A stretch of DNA of 64,000 nt from Mesorhizobium sp. Root552 (GCF_001427285.1 NZ_LMFV01000012.1:151469-215468), one strand, 5' to 3'; shown: positions 1-11,671, numbered from the stretch's first letter. The notes: generated from the letters alone by a model not told the origin. Program-made: numbers and translations.

Positions 1-245
1 GTTGTCACGTTTATGAACGAGGTGTTGGAATTGGTGATGCGCTGCCACATTTTCGCCGTTTTTTATCCGCGCTAACGCCCCAATGTCCGACGAGTTTACC
101 CATGTTGCCTGAGACGGTTCGGTCCGGCACTGGCTCGTAACCCCCAAGCCCCCCGCCCACGGGTCTGAGTCGGATCGAACCAACCTCGCCACGAGCGAGG
201 CAAAGGGGCAGTTTCCTCGCTTCTTGCCAGTTTGATCGGCTCGAC

Positions 246-1016
246 CTATCGAGGTTTTGGGCGTGTCACAAACGCCGCTCCGATGATCGGCCCGGGCAGG
301 CCGTCTTTGGCGACAGATTGCAAAAGCACGGCACAGCCACCCTTCTTCGTGACCTCGCTGGCAGGCAGTTCGTAACGTTGCGCCTTGCCGTGCCACATGC
401 CAGCGGTCTGGATGCCCGTCACCGCATTCCAGTAGGTCATCTTGCGGCCGCCATTCTCGCCTTTGCCGATCTCGATCGTCTGCGGCGGGTCGAAATAAAC
501 GATCACGACATGCGCCATGGCTGTCTCGGACGCGCTCGGGGCAGTCGCGTCCCCGGCCTCGATGATTATGCCGTCGCCGTCGCGCTTGACCTTGATGGCG
601 ACCTGCATGCCGTCGCCTGATTTTCGCAGTTCCGCCAGCGCGCCGTCGACCGCCGTGCGGCTGGCTCCATTGACGTGGGTTCTTCCGTTGATGATCGCTT
701 GCGGCGTATAGACCGAGCGGCCACCGAAGGCCCGCATGTAGTCATACTGGCGTTCGGTGTTTTCCTTGCGGCTCAACGTGTCGCGCCAGCCGAGATAGTC
801 CCAGTAGTCGACATGGTAGGCCAGCGCCACGATGTCTTCCTTGCCGGCAAGTTCGGTGAACAGCTGGTCGGCGGGCGGGCATGAATTGCAACCTTGGCTG
901 GTGAACAATTCAACCACACCTAAAGGCTTGTCGATTTCCGCAGCAAAAGAGGCTCCGGCACATGCCGACAATGCGAGCGCAAGGGCCGCCAGCCGCAATG
1001 GTTTTCCAGATGCCAT
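246..1016 (-). CDS. DUF1223 family exported thioredoxin-like protein
   Basis: The product is about 256 residues. It has a hydrophobic N-terminus (residues 8-26) that can be read as a signal peptide ending ASFAA; LSAC at 16-19 also fits a lipobox, so it could be a lipoprotein. The mature part opens with VVELFTSQGC and a CNSC pair (C43, C46), then PPAD, the typical start of the DUF1223 family, whose fold resembles thioredoxin. The family role is not established; a periplasmic thiol-redox function is inferred from the CxxC. The ATG at 1016 is chosen because it directly precedes the signal peptide; an in-frame extension to 1256 would run into the acnA gene and lacks conserved sequence. It lies downstream of acnA on the same strand, separated by a strong hairpin. 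Confidence 0.82.
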   Translation of the reverse strand: MASGKPLRLAALALALSACAGASFAAEIDKPLGVVELFTSQGCNSCPPADQLFTELAGKEDIVALAYHVDYWDYLGWRDTLSRKENTERQYDYMRAFGGRSVYTPQAIINGRTHVNGASRTAVDGALAELRKSGDGMQVAIKVKRDGDGIIIEAGDATAPSASETAMAHVVIVYFDPPQTIEIGKGENGGRKMTYWNAVTGIQTAGMWHGKAQRYELPASEVTKKGGCAVLLQSVAKDGLPGPIIGAAFVTRPKPR

Positions 1017-1130
1017 GGCACTTCCGAATCCGCCGGCTTGCCCGACTTTTTTCTCGTTGACGACCTGTTTGGCAGAAGCGGCAGTCAACGGGAAGTCACG
1101 TTGCGGTGAAATTTGTGTGCCATAGGTAAC

Positions 1131-1160
1131 AAAGCCGCCGGAGTTTCCTCCGGCGGCTTT
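1131..1160 (-). terminator. Hairpin terminator after acnA
   Basis: A perfect 13-bp inverted repeat (arms 1131-1143 and 1148-1160) with a 4-nt loop lies just downstream of the acnA stop and upstream of the DUF1223 gene. The arm ends are AAA/TTT, so a short U tract follows the GC-rich stem on either strand. It most likely terminates acnA transcription. Confidence 0.75.
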
Positions 1161-1188
1161 GGCTGTTGGTCTGGTGGTGTCGCGGTGA

Positions 1189-3879
<2,691 letters not shown>

Positions 3880-4166
3880 GTGCGATCCCATCCTAAAGTC
3901 GGTTCAGCCTGAATGGGAACGGACTCCGATGGCATGCTTATCACGCGCAAAGGTGCGGGTACGGCCATTTCCGCTGTCCACCCCCAAGCGTCCGGGCCGT
4001 TAAAGGCGGCTCGCGCGCTGGTTCGGCGCAAATTGGGTTCCCAAGCCGACCGCTGGCTCGGTTGCCACGCATATAGAGAATTTTCTGGAATAGTTCTAGA
4101 CACGGAATCGCCATTTTTGCCGCAGCCCAAAGCCGCAGCACTCAGACTTTGGACGGAGGAATATCC

Positions 4167-4778
4167 ATGCGGCTGATCGCCGAAAATCTTGGCGGCGAGC
4201 GCGGCGGCGAAATCGTGTTTTCCAGCGTCGGTTTCGAACTCCATGACGGGCAGGCATTGATCGTTACCGGTCCTAATGGCTCCGGCAAATCGACGCTTTT
4301 ACGCATCGTGGCCGGGCTTTTGCCGGCAGCGCAAGGCAGTGTGCACCTTGCGGATGCCGGTGAGGCGTATCCGTCGCCGGCTTCGGCCTGTCACTATCTG
4401 GGTCACCAGAATGCGATGAAAACGGCCCTGACAGTGACGGAGAACCTCGATTTCTGGCAGCGGTTCACCGGCGAACCGCGTCTTGCGATTGGCGAGGCGC
4501 TCGATGTCGTGGGGCTCGGCGGCATCGGGCATTTGCCCTACGGCTATCTTTCGACAGGCCAGAAACGTCGTATCTCGATTGCCAAGCTTTTGATCAACCA
4601 TCGGCCGATCTGGCTCCTGGATGAACCCACCGCCGGTCTGGACAAGGCGTCGGAAGAGCGGTTTGCGGCGCTAATGACGACACATTGCGCTGCCGGGGGC
4701 ATCGTAGTCGCCGCCACCCACTTGCCGCTCGGCATCGAGGCGCAGGAATTGCGGATGGGGGAGGCTGCGGGTGCGTAG
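4167..4778 (+). CDS. ccmA: Heme exporter ATP-binding protein CcmA
   Basis: ATPase subunit of the CcmABCD complex that releases holo-CcmE during cytochrome c maturation at the inner membrane. At about 203 residues it is a minimal ABC ATPase. Walker A is GPNGSGKST (residues 35-43), the signature is LSTGQKRRISIAKLL with the STGQKRR variant typical of CcmA, and Walker B is WLLDEPTAGLD. The ATG at 4167 has GGAGGA six bases upstream; an in-frame TTG further upstream is less likely. It opens the ccm operon, and the gap to ccmB is 81 nt, longer than the overlaps seen later in the operon. Confidence 0.95.
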   Translation: MRLIAENLGGERGGEIVFSSVGFELHDGQALIVTGPNGSGKSTLLRIVAGLLPAAQGSVHLADAGEAYPSPASACHYLGHQNAMKTALTVTENLDFWQRFTGEPRLAIGEALDVVGLGGIGHLPYGYLSTGQKRRISIAKLLINHRPIWLLDEPTAGLDKASEERFAALMTTHCAAGGIVVAATHLPLGIEAQELRMGEAAGA

Positions 4779-4859
4779 CATTATGTATTGCCTTCAACCC
4801 GTTCGCTCCAAATGGCATCAATCGATGCCGAGTAATGTCGGCGGGGACCAATCACAGCC

Positions 4860-5525
4860 ATGCTAGCGCTCTTCACCCGCGATCTGCGCCTTGGCGTACG
4901 TGCCGGTGGCGGAGCGCTGACCGGCGTCATCTTCTTTCTGGCCGTCATAGCTACAATTCCGTTCGGTGTCGGGCCCGATCTCAATCTGCTGGCCCGCATC
5001 GGGCCTGCGATACTTTGGATCGGGGCATTGCTGGCCTCGCTGCTCGGTCTCGACCGATTGTTCCAGGCTGACCGGGAAGACGGTTCGCTCGATCTTATGG
5101 TGCTTGCCGATGATCGCCATTTCCTCGCGCTGACGGTGCTGGTCAAATGCGCGGCGCATTGGGTTGGCGGCGTGCTGCCATTGGTGATTGCCGCGCCATT
5201 GCTCGGCCTGTTCATGAACATGGAGCCGCTGGCGATCGGCGCTACCGCCCTGACGTTGCTGGTCGGCACGCCTGCCATCACCTTTATCGGAGCCGCTGGT
5301 GCGGCAGTGGCAGTTGTTTTACCGCGTGGCGGGCTTCTGATTTCGGTTCTGGTGTTGCCCCTGACCATTCCCGTCCTGATATTCGGCGTTTCGGCCAGCT
5401 ACGGCGCGCTGGCAGAGCCAGATCCGTTCCTGCAACCTTTTCTCATCTTGAGCGCGCTGACGCTGTTCCTTGCCGTTATCGGCCCGGCTGCAGCTGGTTT
5501 GGCGCTACGCCACGGCAGCGATTGA
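4860..5525 (+). CDS. ccmB: Heme exporter membrane subunit CcmB
   Basis: Membrane subunit of the CcmAB ABC transporter used in cytochrome c maturation. The 221-residue protein starts MLALFTRDLRLGVRAGGGA, as CcmB proteins do. It has about six hydrophobic segments, the FFLAVIATIPFGVGPDLNLL stretch of the first helix and loop, and the family element LDRLFQADREDGSLDLM at about residues 60-76. It follows ccmA on the same strand. The next recognisable gene is ccmD, not ccmC as in most Rhizobiales. Confidence 0.95.
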   Translation: MLALFTRDLRLGVRAGGGALTGVIFFLAVIATIPFGVGPDLNLLARIGPAILWIGALLASLLGLDRLFQADREDGSLDLMVLADDRHFLALTVLVKCAAHWVGGVLPLVIAAPLLGLFMNMEPLAIGATALTLLVGTPAITFIGAAGAAVAVVLPRGGLLISVLVLPLTIPVLIFGVSASYGALAEPDPFLQPFLILSALTLFLAVIGPAAAGLALRHGSD

Positions 5526-5663
5526 TCACATTTGGTTCATGCGTATGTCTGCGGCGCGGTGGCCAATTGCGTGACCATCAGGCGAAGGCTAAGGGAAGGC
5601 ATGATGGCGCAACATAGCGTGGTTCAGGCAATTGCAGGACGGGTGGCGGAGATCTGTACATGA
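5526..5663 (+). pseudogene. Possible 3' remnant of ccmC
   Basis: Only 134 nt separate ccmB from ccmD, where a ccmC gene of roughly 750 nt normally lies. The ccmB reading frame continues open after its stop for 45 codons, and its next stop (TGA, 5661-5663) overlaps the ccmD ATG (5660-5662) as ATGA. That is the overlap expected between the end of ccmC and the start of ccmD. The last codons read TIRRRLREGMMAQ, a basic tail that could be a CcmC C-terminus, but I cannot confirm homology. No WGxxWxWD heme-binding motif of CcmC is present. It is either a deletion scar or a coincidental open frame. Confidence 0.25.
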
Positions 5664-5833
5664 GTACGCATGATCTTTATGTCGCTGCCGCTTACGCCGC
5701 GACCGCAGTCGTTCTCGTGGCGCTGGTGGGTTGGATTCTGCTTGATCGGCGTGCACGCCAAAAGGAACTTTCCGAACTTGAGGCATCCGGCATTCGCCGC
5801 CGGTCGGACCGGACGGGGGCCGCCAAATCGTGA
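5660..5833 (+). CDS. ccmD: Heme exporter protein CcmD
   Basis: Small membrane protein that stabilises the CcmABC-CcmE complex. The 57-residue product begins MSTHDLYVAAAYAATAVVLV, has one transmembrane helix at about 8-28, then a charged cytoplasmic tail (DRRARQKELSELEASGIRRRS). Length, topology and the tail pattern fit CcmD, and it lies immediately before ccmG. Its stop codon overlaps the GTG start of ccmG as GTGA, implying translational coupling. Confidence 0.88.
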   Translation: MSTHDLYVAAAYAATAVVLVALVGWILLDRRARQKELSELEASGIRRRSDRTGAAKS

Positions 5834-6411
5834 GCAGTGAAGCGCAAAGGCCGGCTCGGCGCAGGCTCATGCCGCTGCTGCCATTGCTGGTTTTTCTTGG
5901 CCTGGCTGGCTTGTTCCTGTCGCAACTGATGTCGGGTCGCGACATTTCGGAAGTGCCGTCGGTGCTGATCGGGCACATCGCGCCCAATACCGAACTTCCG
6001 CCCCTCGAGGGCAGCGGGCTTGCCGGGCTCAAATCCCAGGACTTCATTGGCAAGGTGACGCTGGTCAACGTCTTTGCGTCGTGGTGCGCGCCGTGCCGGG
6101 AGGAACATCCCTTGCTGGTCGATCTGGCCAAGGACGATCGTTTCGTGCTGGCAGGCATGAACTACAAGGACAAGGGCGAGAATGCGCTCAAGTTCCTTGC
6201 GGAACTTGGCAATCCCTACAAGGCGATAGGCGCCGACGAGAATGGCCGCACCGGCATCGACTGGGGCGTTTACGGCGTGCCGGAAACCTTCGTCGTCGGC
6301 AAGGATGGCAAGATCGCCTACAAGCATGTCGGTCCGCTGACGCCGGACTCGCTGCGGACCAAACTGATGCCGGAAGTCGAGAAGGCGTTGGCCGCTCAAG
6401 CCTCTTCCTAA
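5830..6411 (+). CDS. ccmG: Thiol:disulfide interchange protein CcmG/DsbE
   Basis: Membrane-anchored periplasmic thioredoxin that keeps apocytochrome c or CcmH reduced for heme ligation. The 193-residue protein has an N-terminal anchor helix at about 12-32, then a thioredoxin fold with the WCAPC active site (C86, C89) and the GVYGVPETF motif holding the cis-proline and the glutamate typical of CcmG. The GTG start at 5830 overlaps the ccmD stop. It is the last ccm gene here; CcmE, CcmF and CcmH genes are not in the window. Confidence 0.95.
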   Translation: MSSEAQRPARRRLMPLLPLLVFLGLAGLFLSQLMSGRDISEVPSVLIGHIAPNTELPPLEGSGLAGLKSQDFIGKVTLVNVFASWCAPCREEHPLLVDLAKDDRFVLAGMNYKDKGENALKFLAELGNPYKAIGADENGRTGIDWGVYGVPETFVVGKDGKIAYKHVGPLTPDSLRTKLMPEVEKALAAQASS

Positions 6412-6421
6412 GGATAGACGC

Positions 6422-6601
6422 CTAGCCGAAGAATTGCTGGCGGACCTGGTAGAGCATTTCCGAGCGGCTGGCGCGCATATCGGCGAGGTCGCGGTCGGTC
6501 AAGTTGTTGATCTCGTCGACGATCCGGTTGTAGTCGTTGCGCCTGGCGATGCCGTTGCGGGCACGGGCGATGAGGTTGTCCAGGAACATGTTGTTCTCCA
6601 T
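6422..6601 (-). CDS. DUF1127 small protein
   Basis: A 59-residue basic protein with the DUF1127 pattern: RARNGIARRNDYNRIVDEINNLTDRDLADMRASRSEM, that is, an Arg-rich helix followed by (D/E)xxxLxxLxDxxLxDhGhxR. Some DUF1127 proteins in alphaproteobacteria bind RNA or affect phosphate and stress responses; the role here is unknown. The ATG at 6601 is chosen because a GTGAGG element lies five bases upstream; in-frame ATGs at 6655 and 6673 would add a non-conserved extension. It faces ccmG tail to tail. Confidence 0.75.
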   Translation of the reverse strand: MENNMFLDNLIARARNGIARRNDYNRIVDEINNLTDRDLADMRASRSEMLYQVRQQFFG

Positions 6602-6745
6602 TGGCACCTCACAGGCGAGATGCGTTGTTCCTCCCTCAATTACGGAGTGTGACATGGTGATGCTGCGCTGCAAAAGCTAGATATTGCAGGGCAGCATTGT
6701 GTCCTGTGCATATGAGCCGATTTTGCGCTTAGGTGGTGGTCGGAG

Positions 6746-7405
6746 CTATTTCTTTTCCGTTTGCGCGTCGAGCGAATGGCGCATGATCAGGGGCATCTGG
6801 CTGGCCGTGAACAGTATGGTGATGGGTATGTTGGCCCATACCTTGAACGTCACCCAGAAGTCGGTCGAGAAATTGCGCCAGACAACCTCGTTGACGACGG
6901 CCATCAACAGGAAGAACAAGCCCCAGCGGAAGGTGAGCTTGCGCCAGCCTTCGGCGTCGAGCCTGAAAGCTGAATCGAAGACATAACCCAGCAGGGATTT
7001 GCCGAAGAACAGGCCACCGAGCAGGATAAAGCCGAAAAGGGCGTTGACGATGGTCGGCTTCATTTTGATGAAGACATCGTCCTGCAGGTAAAGGGTCAGC
7101 GTGCCGAAGATGAGAACGACGATGCCCGAAACCAGCGGCATGATCGGCAAGGTGCGGGTGAGCAGCCATGACACGATGAGCGCAAGCGCCGTCGCGATCA
7201 TGAAAAGACCGGTGGCGATGAAGATAGGCCCCCCGAATTCCGTCAGGGCCGGAAACTTTTCCGCCAGCCACGCGGCTCGCGTATTGGCAAAGAAAAACAC
7301 CAGGAGGGGGCCCAGCTCGAGCGCGAGCTTAAGCCCCGGATTGATAGCTGCCTTCTTTGCCTTTCGAGGGTCGGAAGGGTCGCTTTCGAAGATTGGGGCG
7401 TTCAT
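6746..7405 (-). CDS. Septation protein A homologue (YciB/IspZ)
   Basis: Inner-membrane protein of the YciB/IspZ/septation protein A family, linked to cell envelope and division. It is 219 residues with five or six hydrophobic helices. Family features seen are [13 protein letters not shown] near residue 30, [28 protein letters not shown] in the centre, and [21 protein letters not shown] near the C-terminus. It follows ftsY by 57 nt on the same strand, a common Rhizobiales arrangement, and probably belongs to the dapF-mtaB-ftsY operon. Confidence 0.9.
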   Translation of the reverse strand: MNAPIFESDPSDPRKAKKAAINPGLKLALELGPLLVFFFANTRAAWLAEKFPALTEFGGPIFIATGLFMIATALALIVSWLLTRTLPIMPLVSGIVVLIFGTLTLYLQDDVFIKMKPTIVNALFGFILLGGLFFGKSLLGYVFDSAFRLDAEGWRKLTFRWGLFFLLMAVVNEVVWRNFSTDFWVTFKVWANIPITILFTASQMPLIMRHSLDAQTEKK

Positions 7406-7462
7406 GATGGCTCGCTACCGATGAAACTGATGGCTGGCGCCGAGTGAGATGAAGGAGACGTT

Positions 7463-9124
7463 CTATCCTACGCCAGCGATCGCCTTGGCGAAATCGCTGG
7501 CTGAAAATGGTTCGAGGTCATCGACCTGTTCGCCGACGCCGATAAAATAAACCGGCAGCTTGTGCTTTGCAGCGATGGCGACAAGAATGCCGCCGCGCGC
7601 GGTGCCGTCGAGCTTGGTCATGACCAGGCCGTTTACCCCGGCAATATTGCGGAAAATCTCGACCTGGTTCAGCGCGTTCTGGCCGGTGGTGGCATCCACG
7701 GTCTGCAACACGGTGTGCGGCGCTTCCGGATCGAGCTTGCCAAGTACGCGCACGATCTTTTCCAGTTCCGCCATCAGTTCAGCCTTGTTCTGCAGCCGGC
7801 CGGCGGTGTCAATGATGAGTACGTCCGAGCCTGCCGCCTTGGCCTTCTCGAAGGCGTCGTAGGCGAGGCCCGCGGCATCCGCACCAAGCTTGGTGGCGAC
7901 AACGGGCGAACCGGTGCGTTCGCCCCAGATCTTGAGCTGCTCGATGGCGGCGGCGCGGAAGGTATCTCCGGCCGCCAGCATCACCGACAGGCCGCCTTCG
8001 GTCAGCTTGGCCGCCAGCTTGCCGATCGTGGTGGTCTTGCCGGTGCCGTTGACCCCGACGACCAGCACGACATGGGGCTTGTGCGACAGATCGAGTTCCA
8101 GCGATCGGGCGACCGGCGCCAGCACCTTTTCCACCTCCGCCGCCATGACGGCGCGGACTTCGGCGTCGGACACGTCCTTACCGTAGCGACTGGAGGCGAG
8201 CGAGTCGGTGACACGAAGCGCGGTCTCGACGCCGAGATCGGCGCGTATCAGCACGTCCTCCAGATCCTGAAGCGTTTCATCGTCCAACTTGCGCTTGGTG
8301 AAAACGCCGGCGATGTTCCCGGACAGCTCGCGCGACGAGCGCGCCAGCCCGTCCTTCATGCGCTGGAACCAGGAGAGTTTCGGCGCAGGCTCGGCGGGCG
8401 CAACCGGCTGAACCTCGGTCTTCTCCTCGACCTTTTTGGCGACGGTCACCTTACCGGCGGCGGGTTTTGGCGCAGGCGGGGCGGGTGGCGAAGTAGGTGC
8501 CGGCTCCGGCGCGATCTCGACCGGCAGCGGGTCGGCTTCGATTGGAGGCTGACGAACTGGTAGTGCAACCTCGGCGACGGGTGCGACTTCCGGCTGTACG
8601 GGCTCGAGCCTTTCAGGAGCGGTCGGTGCGATATCAGCCGGGGCCAAAGGTTCGGGCTCAGCTTCGTTCTGTCTTTCGACGGCAGCTTCTTCAACCGGTG
8701 AGATTTCCGGCCGAGGGGATACATGCAGGACCGGTTCCTGCTCCGCTACCGGCTCCGGTTCTTCCGTTTTTTCTACGGGCGCGGGCTCAATTTCGGGCTC
8801 CGGCGCGGATGGCGCTTCCTGTAGAGGCTCCGCTACGGAATCGACAGCCGGCTCGGCCGGTATCGTCTCCGGTGAGGGAAGCTCGTCTGAACGAACCTCG
8901 ATGACAGGTTCGACCACCTGCGGCTGAGGCGATTCTTGAGTCGGTTGCTCGGAAAGCTGTGGTTCGCTTTCAGGCTCGGGAGCCGCAGCCTGCTGAATCT
9001 CGTCAGAGGCTGGCTTCAAGGCGTCGAAGTTAAGCGGCGGAAGCGGGGCCGTCTCGTCGATCTTTTCCTCGACGACTTCCTTCCTGCCGAAGGAGAATAC
9101 TTTCTTGATGAAGCCGAAGGCCAT
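7463..9124 (-). CDS. ftsY: Signal recognition particle receptor FtsY
   Basis: SRP receptor GTPase that docks ribosome-nascent chain complexes at the SecYEG translocon. The conserved NG domain occupies roughly residues 245-553: P-loop GVNGTGKTT (357-365), DTAGR (439-443), and TKLDG (503-507). The first 240 residues are a low-complexity region very rich in Pro, Glu and Ala, much longer than the acidic A domain of E. coli in repeat character, and probably disordered. The start ATG has GAGAGA upstream and lies 14 nt after the mtaB stop, so the genes are co-transcribed. Confidence 0.97.
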   Translation of the reverse strand: MAFGFIKKVFSFGRKEVVEEKIDETAPLPPLNFDALKPASDEIQQAAAPEPESEPQLSEQPTQESPQPQVVEPVIEVRSDELPSPETIPAEPAVDSVAEPLQEAPSAPEPEIEPAPVEKTEEPEPVAEQEPVLHVSPRPEISPVEEAAVERQNEAEPEPLAPADIAPTAPERLEPVQPEVAPVAEVALPVRQPPIEADPLPVEIAPEPAPTSPPAPPAPKPAAGKVTVAKKVEEKTEVQPVAPAEPAPKLSWFQRMKDGLARSSRELSGNIAGVFTKRKLDDETLQDLEDVLIRADLGVETALRVTDSLASSRYGKDVSDAEVRAVMAAEVEKVLAPVARSLELDLSHKPHVVLVVGVNGTGKTTTIGKLAAKLTEGGLSVMLAAGDTFRAAAIEQLKIWGERTGSPVVATKLGADAAGLAYDAFEKAKAAGSDVLIIDTAGRLQNKAELMAELEKIVRVLGKLDPEAPHTVLQTVDATTGQNALNQVEIFRNIAGVNGLVMTKLDGTARGGILVAIAAKHKLPVYFIGVGEQVDDLEPFSASDFAKAIAGVG

Positions 9125-9138
9125 GCGGTCTCTCTACT

Positions 9139-10440
9139 TCAAGCTGCCTGGGCGGCCAGCGGCGCGGCAACAAGCCGTTTGCCGTCATGGCCGGTAATGA
9201 CCGCATCGATGATCTCGCCCGGCTCCCCGGCGTCGATGGCCGCCAGGGTAAAGCCTTCGGTACGACCAAGGCCCTGGCGCTCGACCAGGATCGACTGGCT
9301 GCTGCCTTGCAGGCGTTCGAGATGGCGGCGATAGGCGGCTTCGCCGGCAGCGCGCAATCGTCCGGCGCGTTGCTTGACGACGTCGCGCCTTACCTGGGGC
9401 ATACGCGCGGCGGGCGTGCCTTCCCGTGGCGAGAACGGAAAGACGTGCAAGTGCGTCAGGCCGCATTCTTCGACAATTTTCAGCGAACTCTCAAACATCT
9501 CGTCGGTTTCGGTCGGGAAGCCGGCAATGATGTCGGCGCCGAAAACGACATCGGGGCGCAGCTTGCGGACCTCCGAGCAGAAGCGAATGGAATCGGCACG
9601 CAGATGCCGGCGCTTCATGCGCTTCAGGATCATGTCGTCGCCCGATTGCAGTGAAAGGTGCAGGTGCGGCATCAGCCGCCTTTCGGTCGCGATTGCTTCC
9701 AGAAGCTCGTCGTCGGCTTCGATTGAGTCGATTGAGGATAGTCTTAGCCGTTTCACCTCCGGCACCTGCCGCAAGATGGTCCTTACCAGACGCCCAAGCT
9801 TTGGGCTGCCGGGAAGATCAGCGCCGAAGCTGGTCATGTCGACGCCTGACAGCACCACTTCCGCATAGCCATTGCCCGCGAGCCGCTTGATCTGCTCGAC
9901 GACGGCCCCCATCGGAACTGAGCGCGAATTGCCGCGCCCGTAGGGAATGATGCAGAAGGTGCAGCGGTGGTCGCAGCCGTTCTGCACCTGAACGAATGCG
10001 CGGGCGCGTCCTTCGATGGCATCGACCATGTGCGAGGCGGTTTCGCGAACGGAAAAGATGTCGTTGACCCGCGCCTTTTCGAAGTCGTTGACGCCGAAAT
10101 CAGGTAATGCCCGATAGGAATGCGCCGTGAGCTTTTCCTCGTTGCCAAGGATAAGGTCGACCTCGTCCATGGCGACGAAGTCCTGCGGGCCGGTCTGGGC
10201 GGCGCAACCGGTCACTATGATGCGGGCATCCGGATGTTCGCGGCGTGCCTTGCGCACTGCCTGCTTGGCCTGGCGCACGGCTTCGCCGGTTACAGCACAG
10301 GTGTTGAAGATGATCGCGCCGCCGGCAAGTTCACCAAGCCCCGCCTTTTCGGCCTCGCGACGCATGACTTCCGACTCGTAAGTGTTGAGCCGGCAGCCAA
10401 AGGTAACGACCTCAATGCCCTTGGTTTCTTCTGCACTCAT
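9139..10440 (-). CDS. mtaB: tRNA-t6A37 methylthiotransferase MtaB
   Basis: Radical SAM enzyme that converts t6A37 to ms2t6A37 in ANN-decoding tRNAs. In the 433-residue protein the N-terminal UPF0004 domain carries cluster cysteines C16, C48 and C79, and the radical SAM motif CDHRCTFC gives C156, C160 and C163. A TRAM-like C-terminus follows. MtaB rather than MiaB is favoured by the GCRLNTYESE start and the CIIPYGRG motif. The ATG at 10440 overlaps the dapF stop as ATGA, which decides the start over an upstream ATG that would extend into dapF. Confidence 0.94.
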   Translation of the reverse strand: MSAEETKGIEVVTFGCRLNTYESEVMRREAEKAGLGELAGGAIIFNTCAVTGEAVRQAKQAVRKARREHPDARIIVTGCAAQTGPQDFVAMDEVDLILGNEEKLTAHSYRALPDFGVNDFEKARVNDIFSVRETASHMVDAIEGRARAFVQVQNGCDHRCTFCIIPYGRGNSRSVPMGAVVEQIKRLAGNGYAEVVLSGVDMTSFGADLPGSPKLGRLVRTILRQVPEVKRLRLSSIDSIEADDELLEAIATERRLMPHLHLSLQSGDDMILKRMKRRHLRADSIRFCSEVRKLRPDVVFGADIIAGFPTETDEMFESSLKIVEECGLTHLHVFPFSPREGTPAARMPQVRRDVVKQRAGRLRAAGEAAYRRHLERLQGSSQSILVERQGLGRTEGFTLAAIDAGEPGEIIDAVITGHDGKRLVAAPLAAQAA

Positions 10441-11321
10441 CAGGCCGCGCTTTCCGTGTCGCGCTGCCACGCGCCGGTAGCCGGGTCAAACGTGCCGGAG
10501 AACTCCCACTCGGCGGCGCCAGTCAAGACCACATGGTCGTCTTCGCGCCATTCGACGTGCAAAGGGCCTCCCGGAGCAGTCAGATTGACGTTTCGTCCGG
10601 TCCGGCGGGTACGGGCCGCCGCCACCGCGGCTGCACATGCGGCAGATCCGCATGCCCTGGTCAGGCCAGCGCCACGCTCCCAGGTTCGGATCGTCAACGC
10701 ATCAGGTCCGGTTACTTGCGCTATGGTGATATTGGCGCGTTCGGGAAACAGCGGATGGTTTTCCAGCATCGGGCCGAAACGGTCGAGTTCGTAGGACCAG
10801 ACGTCGTTGTCGACCCAGAAAATGGCGTGGGGGTTGCCCATCGACACGGCGGATGGCGAATGCAGCACGGGCGCATCGATCGGCCCGACCTGCAGTTCGA
10901 TCATGCGGGTGTCACGGAATTCCTCGGCCAGCGGAATCTCTTGCCAGCCGAAACGGGGCGTTCCCATATCCACGGAAATCTGGCCGTCGGCATGTTCGGT
11001 AGCGTTGAGGATGCCGGCCAGTGTCTCGAAAGTGAAAGCCTTGCGGCCTGTTTCGGCGGCGAGCGCCTGTACGACGCAACGGGTGCCGTTGCCACAGGCC
11101 TGGGCAGACGTTCCGTCGGAATTGAGGATGGCGATGTAGTAGTCGGTGCCGGGCGTCCGCGCGTCGTGGATCGCCATGATCTGGTCGAACTTGGTCGCCG
11201 CATCAGCATCGAGCGCCAACGCCGCAGCCGTGCTTACAGTGTCGGCGCGACCGCGCATGTCGGCGACGATAATCTCGTTGCCGATGCCGTTCATCTTGGC
11301 GAAGGGAGCCGCGCCTGCCAT
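10440..11321 (-). CDS. dapF: Diaminopimelate epimerase DapF
   Basis: Converts LL- to meso-diaminopimelate for lysine and peptidoglycan synthesis. The 293-residue product has both active-site cysteine motifs, [12 protein letters not shown] and [11 protein letters not shown], and starts near [11 protein letters not shown], the family N-terminus. The ATG at 11321 is taken because it lies ten residues before that conserved start; an upstream in-frame extension to 11477 has no similarity. First gene of the dapF-mtaB-ftsY run. Confidence 0.96.
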   Translation of the reverse strand: MAGAAPFAKMNGIGNEIIVADMRGRADTVSTAAALALDADAATKFDQIMAIHDARTPGTDYYIAILNSDGTSAQACGNGTRCVVQALAAETGRKAFTFETLAGILNATEHADGQISVDMGTPRFGWQEIPLAEEFRDTRMIELQVGPIDAPVLHSPSAVSMGNPHAIFWVDNDVWSYELDRFGPMLENHPLFPERANITIAQVTGPDALTIRTWERGAGLTRACGSAACAAAVAAARTRRTGRNVNLTAPGGPLHVEWREDDHVVLTGAAEWEFSGTFDPATGAWQRDTESAA

Positions 11322-11448
11322 TGATCCGTTCGTTTCCGCCACAGCAATTCCCGGAAAAGTGACTGGCGGTTTTCCGTGCGGAACTGCGAAGTTCAAATAT
11401 CTGGCGCTATATGGCGGAAACGGGCGGCAATTACCAGTGCAACCGGTC

Positions 11449-11610
11449 TCAGGCAACGGCGAAAAGGCCCAGCACAACCAACAGGAATATGATCAGCACT
11501 ATGCCTATCAAGATACGCGCGCCTGTCGCCGCCGCTCCGGCAAGGGCCGGCATGCCGAGCAGGCTCGCCGCCGCAGCGACGATGAGAAGAATGAGAATCC
11601 ATTTGATCAT
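11449..11610 (-). CDS. DUF1328 small membrane protein
   Basis: A 53-residue, almost wholly hydrophobic protein with two helices (residues 2-20 and 28-52) separated by a small Ala/Gly-rich loop, matching the DUF1328/YtjA family. Function is unknown; in Rhizobiales such peptides are often in the general stress regulon. The ATG at 11610 is preceded by a good GGAGG element. An upstream TTG/ATG option would add seven residues. See the EcfG-like promoter upstream. Confidence 0.82.
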   Translation of the reverse strand: MIKWILILLIVAAAASLLGMPALAGAAATGARILIGIVLIIFLLVVLGLFAVA

Positions 11611-11646
11611 GACGGGCCTCCGACACGGCAAGATACGTGCCGGGAA

Positions 11647-11671
11647 AATGCGTGCCGTGGCGTTGAGTTCC
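11647..11671 (-). promoter_or_regulatory. EcfG-like promoter of the DUF1328 gene (weak match)
   Basis: On the minus strand, GGAAC (11671-11667) is followed after 16 nt by CATT (11650-11647), one base from the alphaproteobacterial EcfG/RpoE2 consensus GGAAC-N16/17-CGTT. It sits about 40 nt upstream of the DUF1328 start. The imperfect -10 makes this only suggestive. Confidence 0.35.

Noticed and set aside
1..245. Imperfect hairpin (194-200 with 215-221) and possible gene end at the window start
   Set aside because: The 7-bp stem could be a terminator of the DUF1223 gene, but it has no U tract and no coding frame in the 245 nt is convincing.
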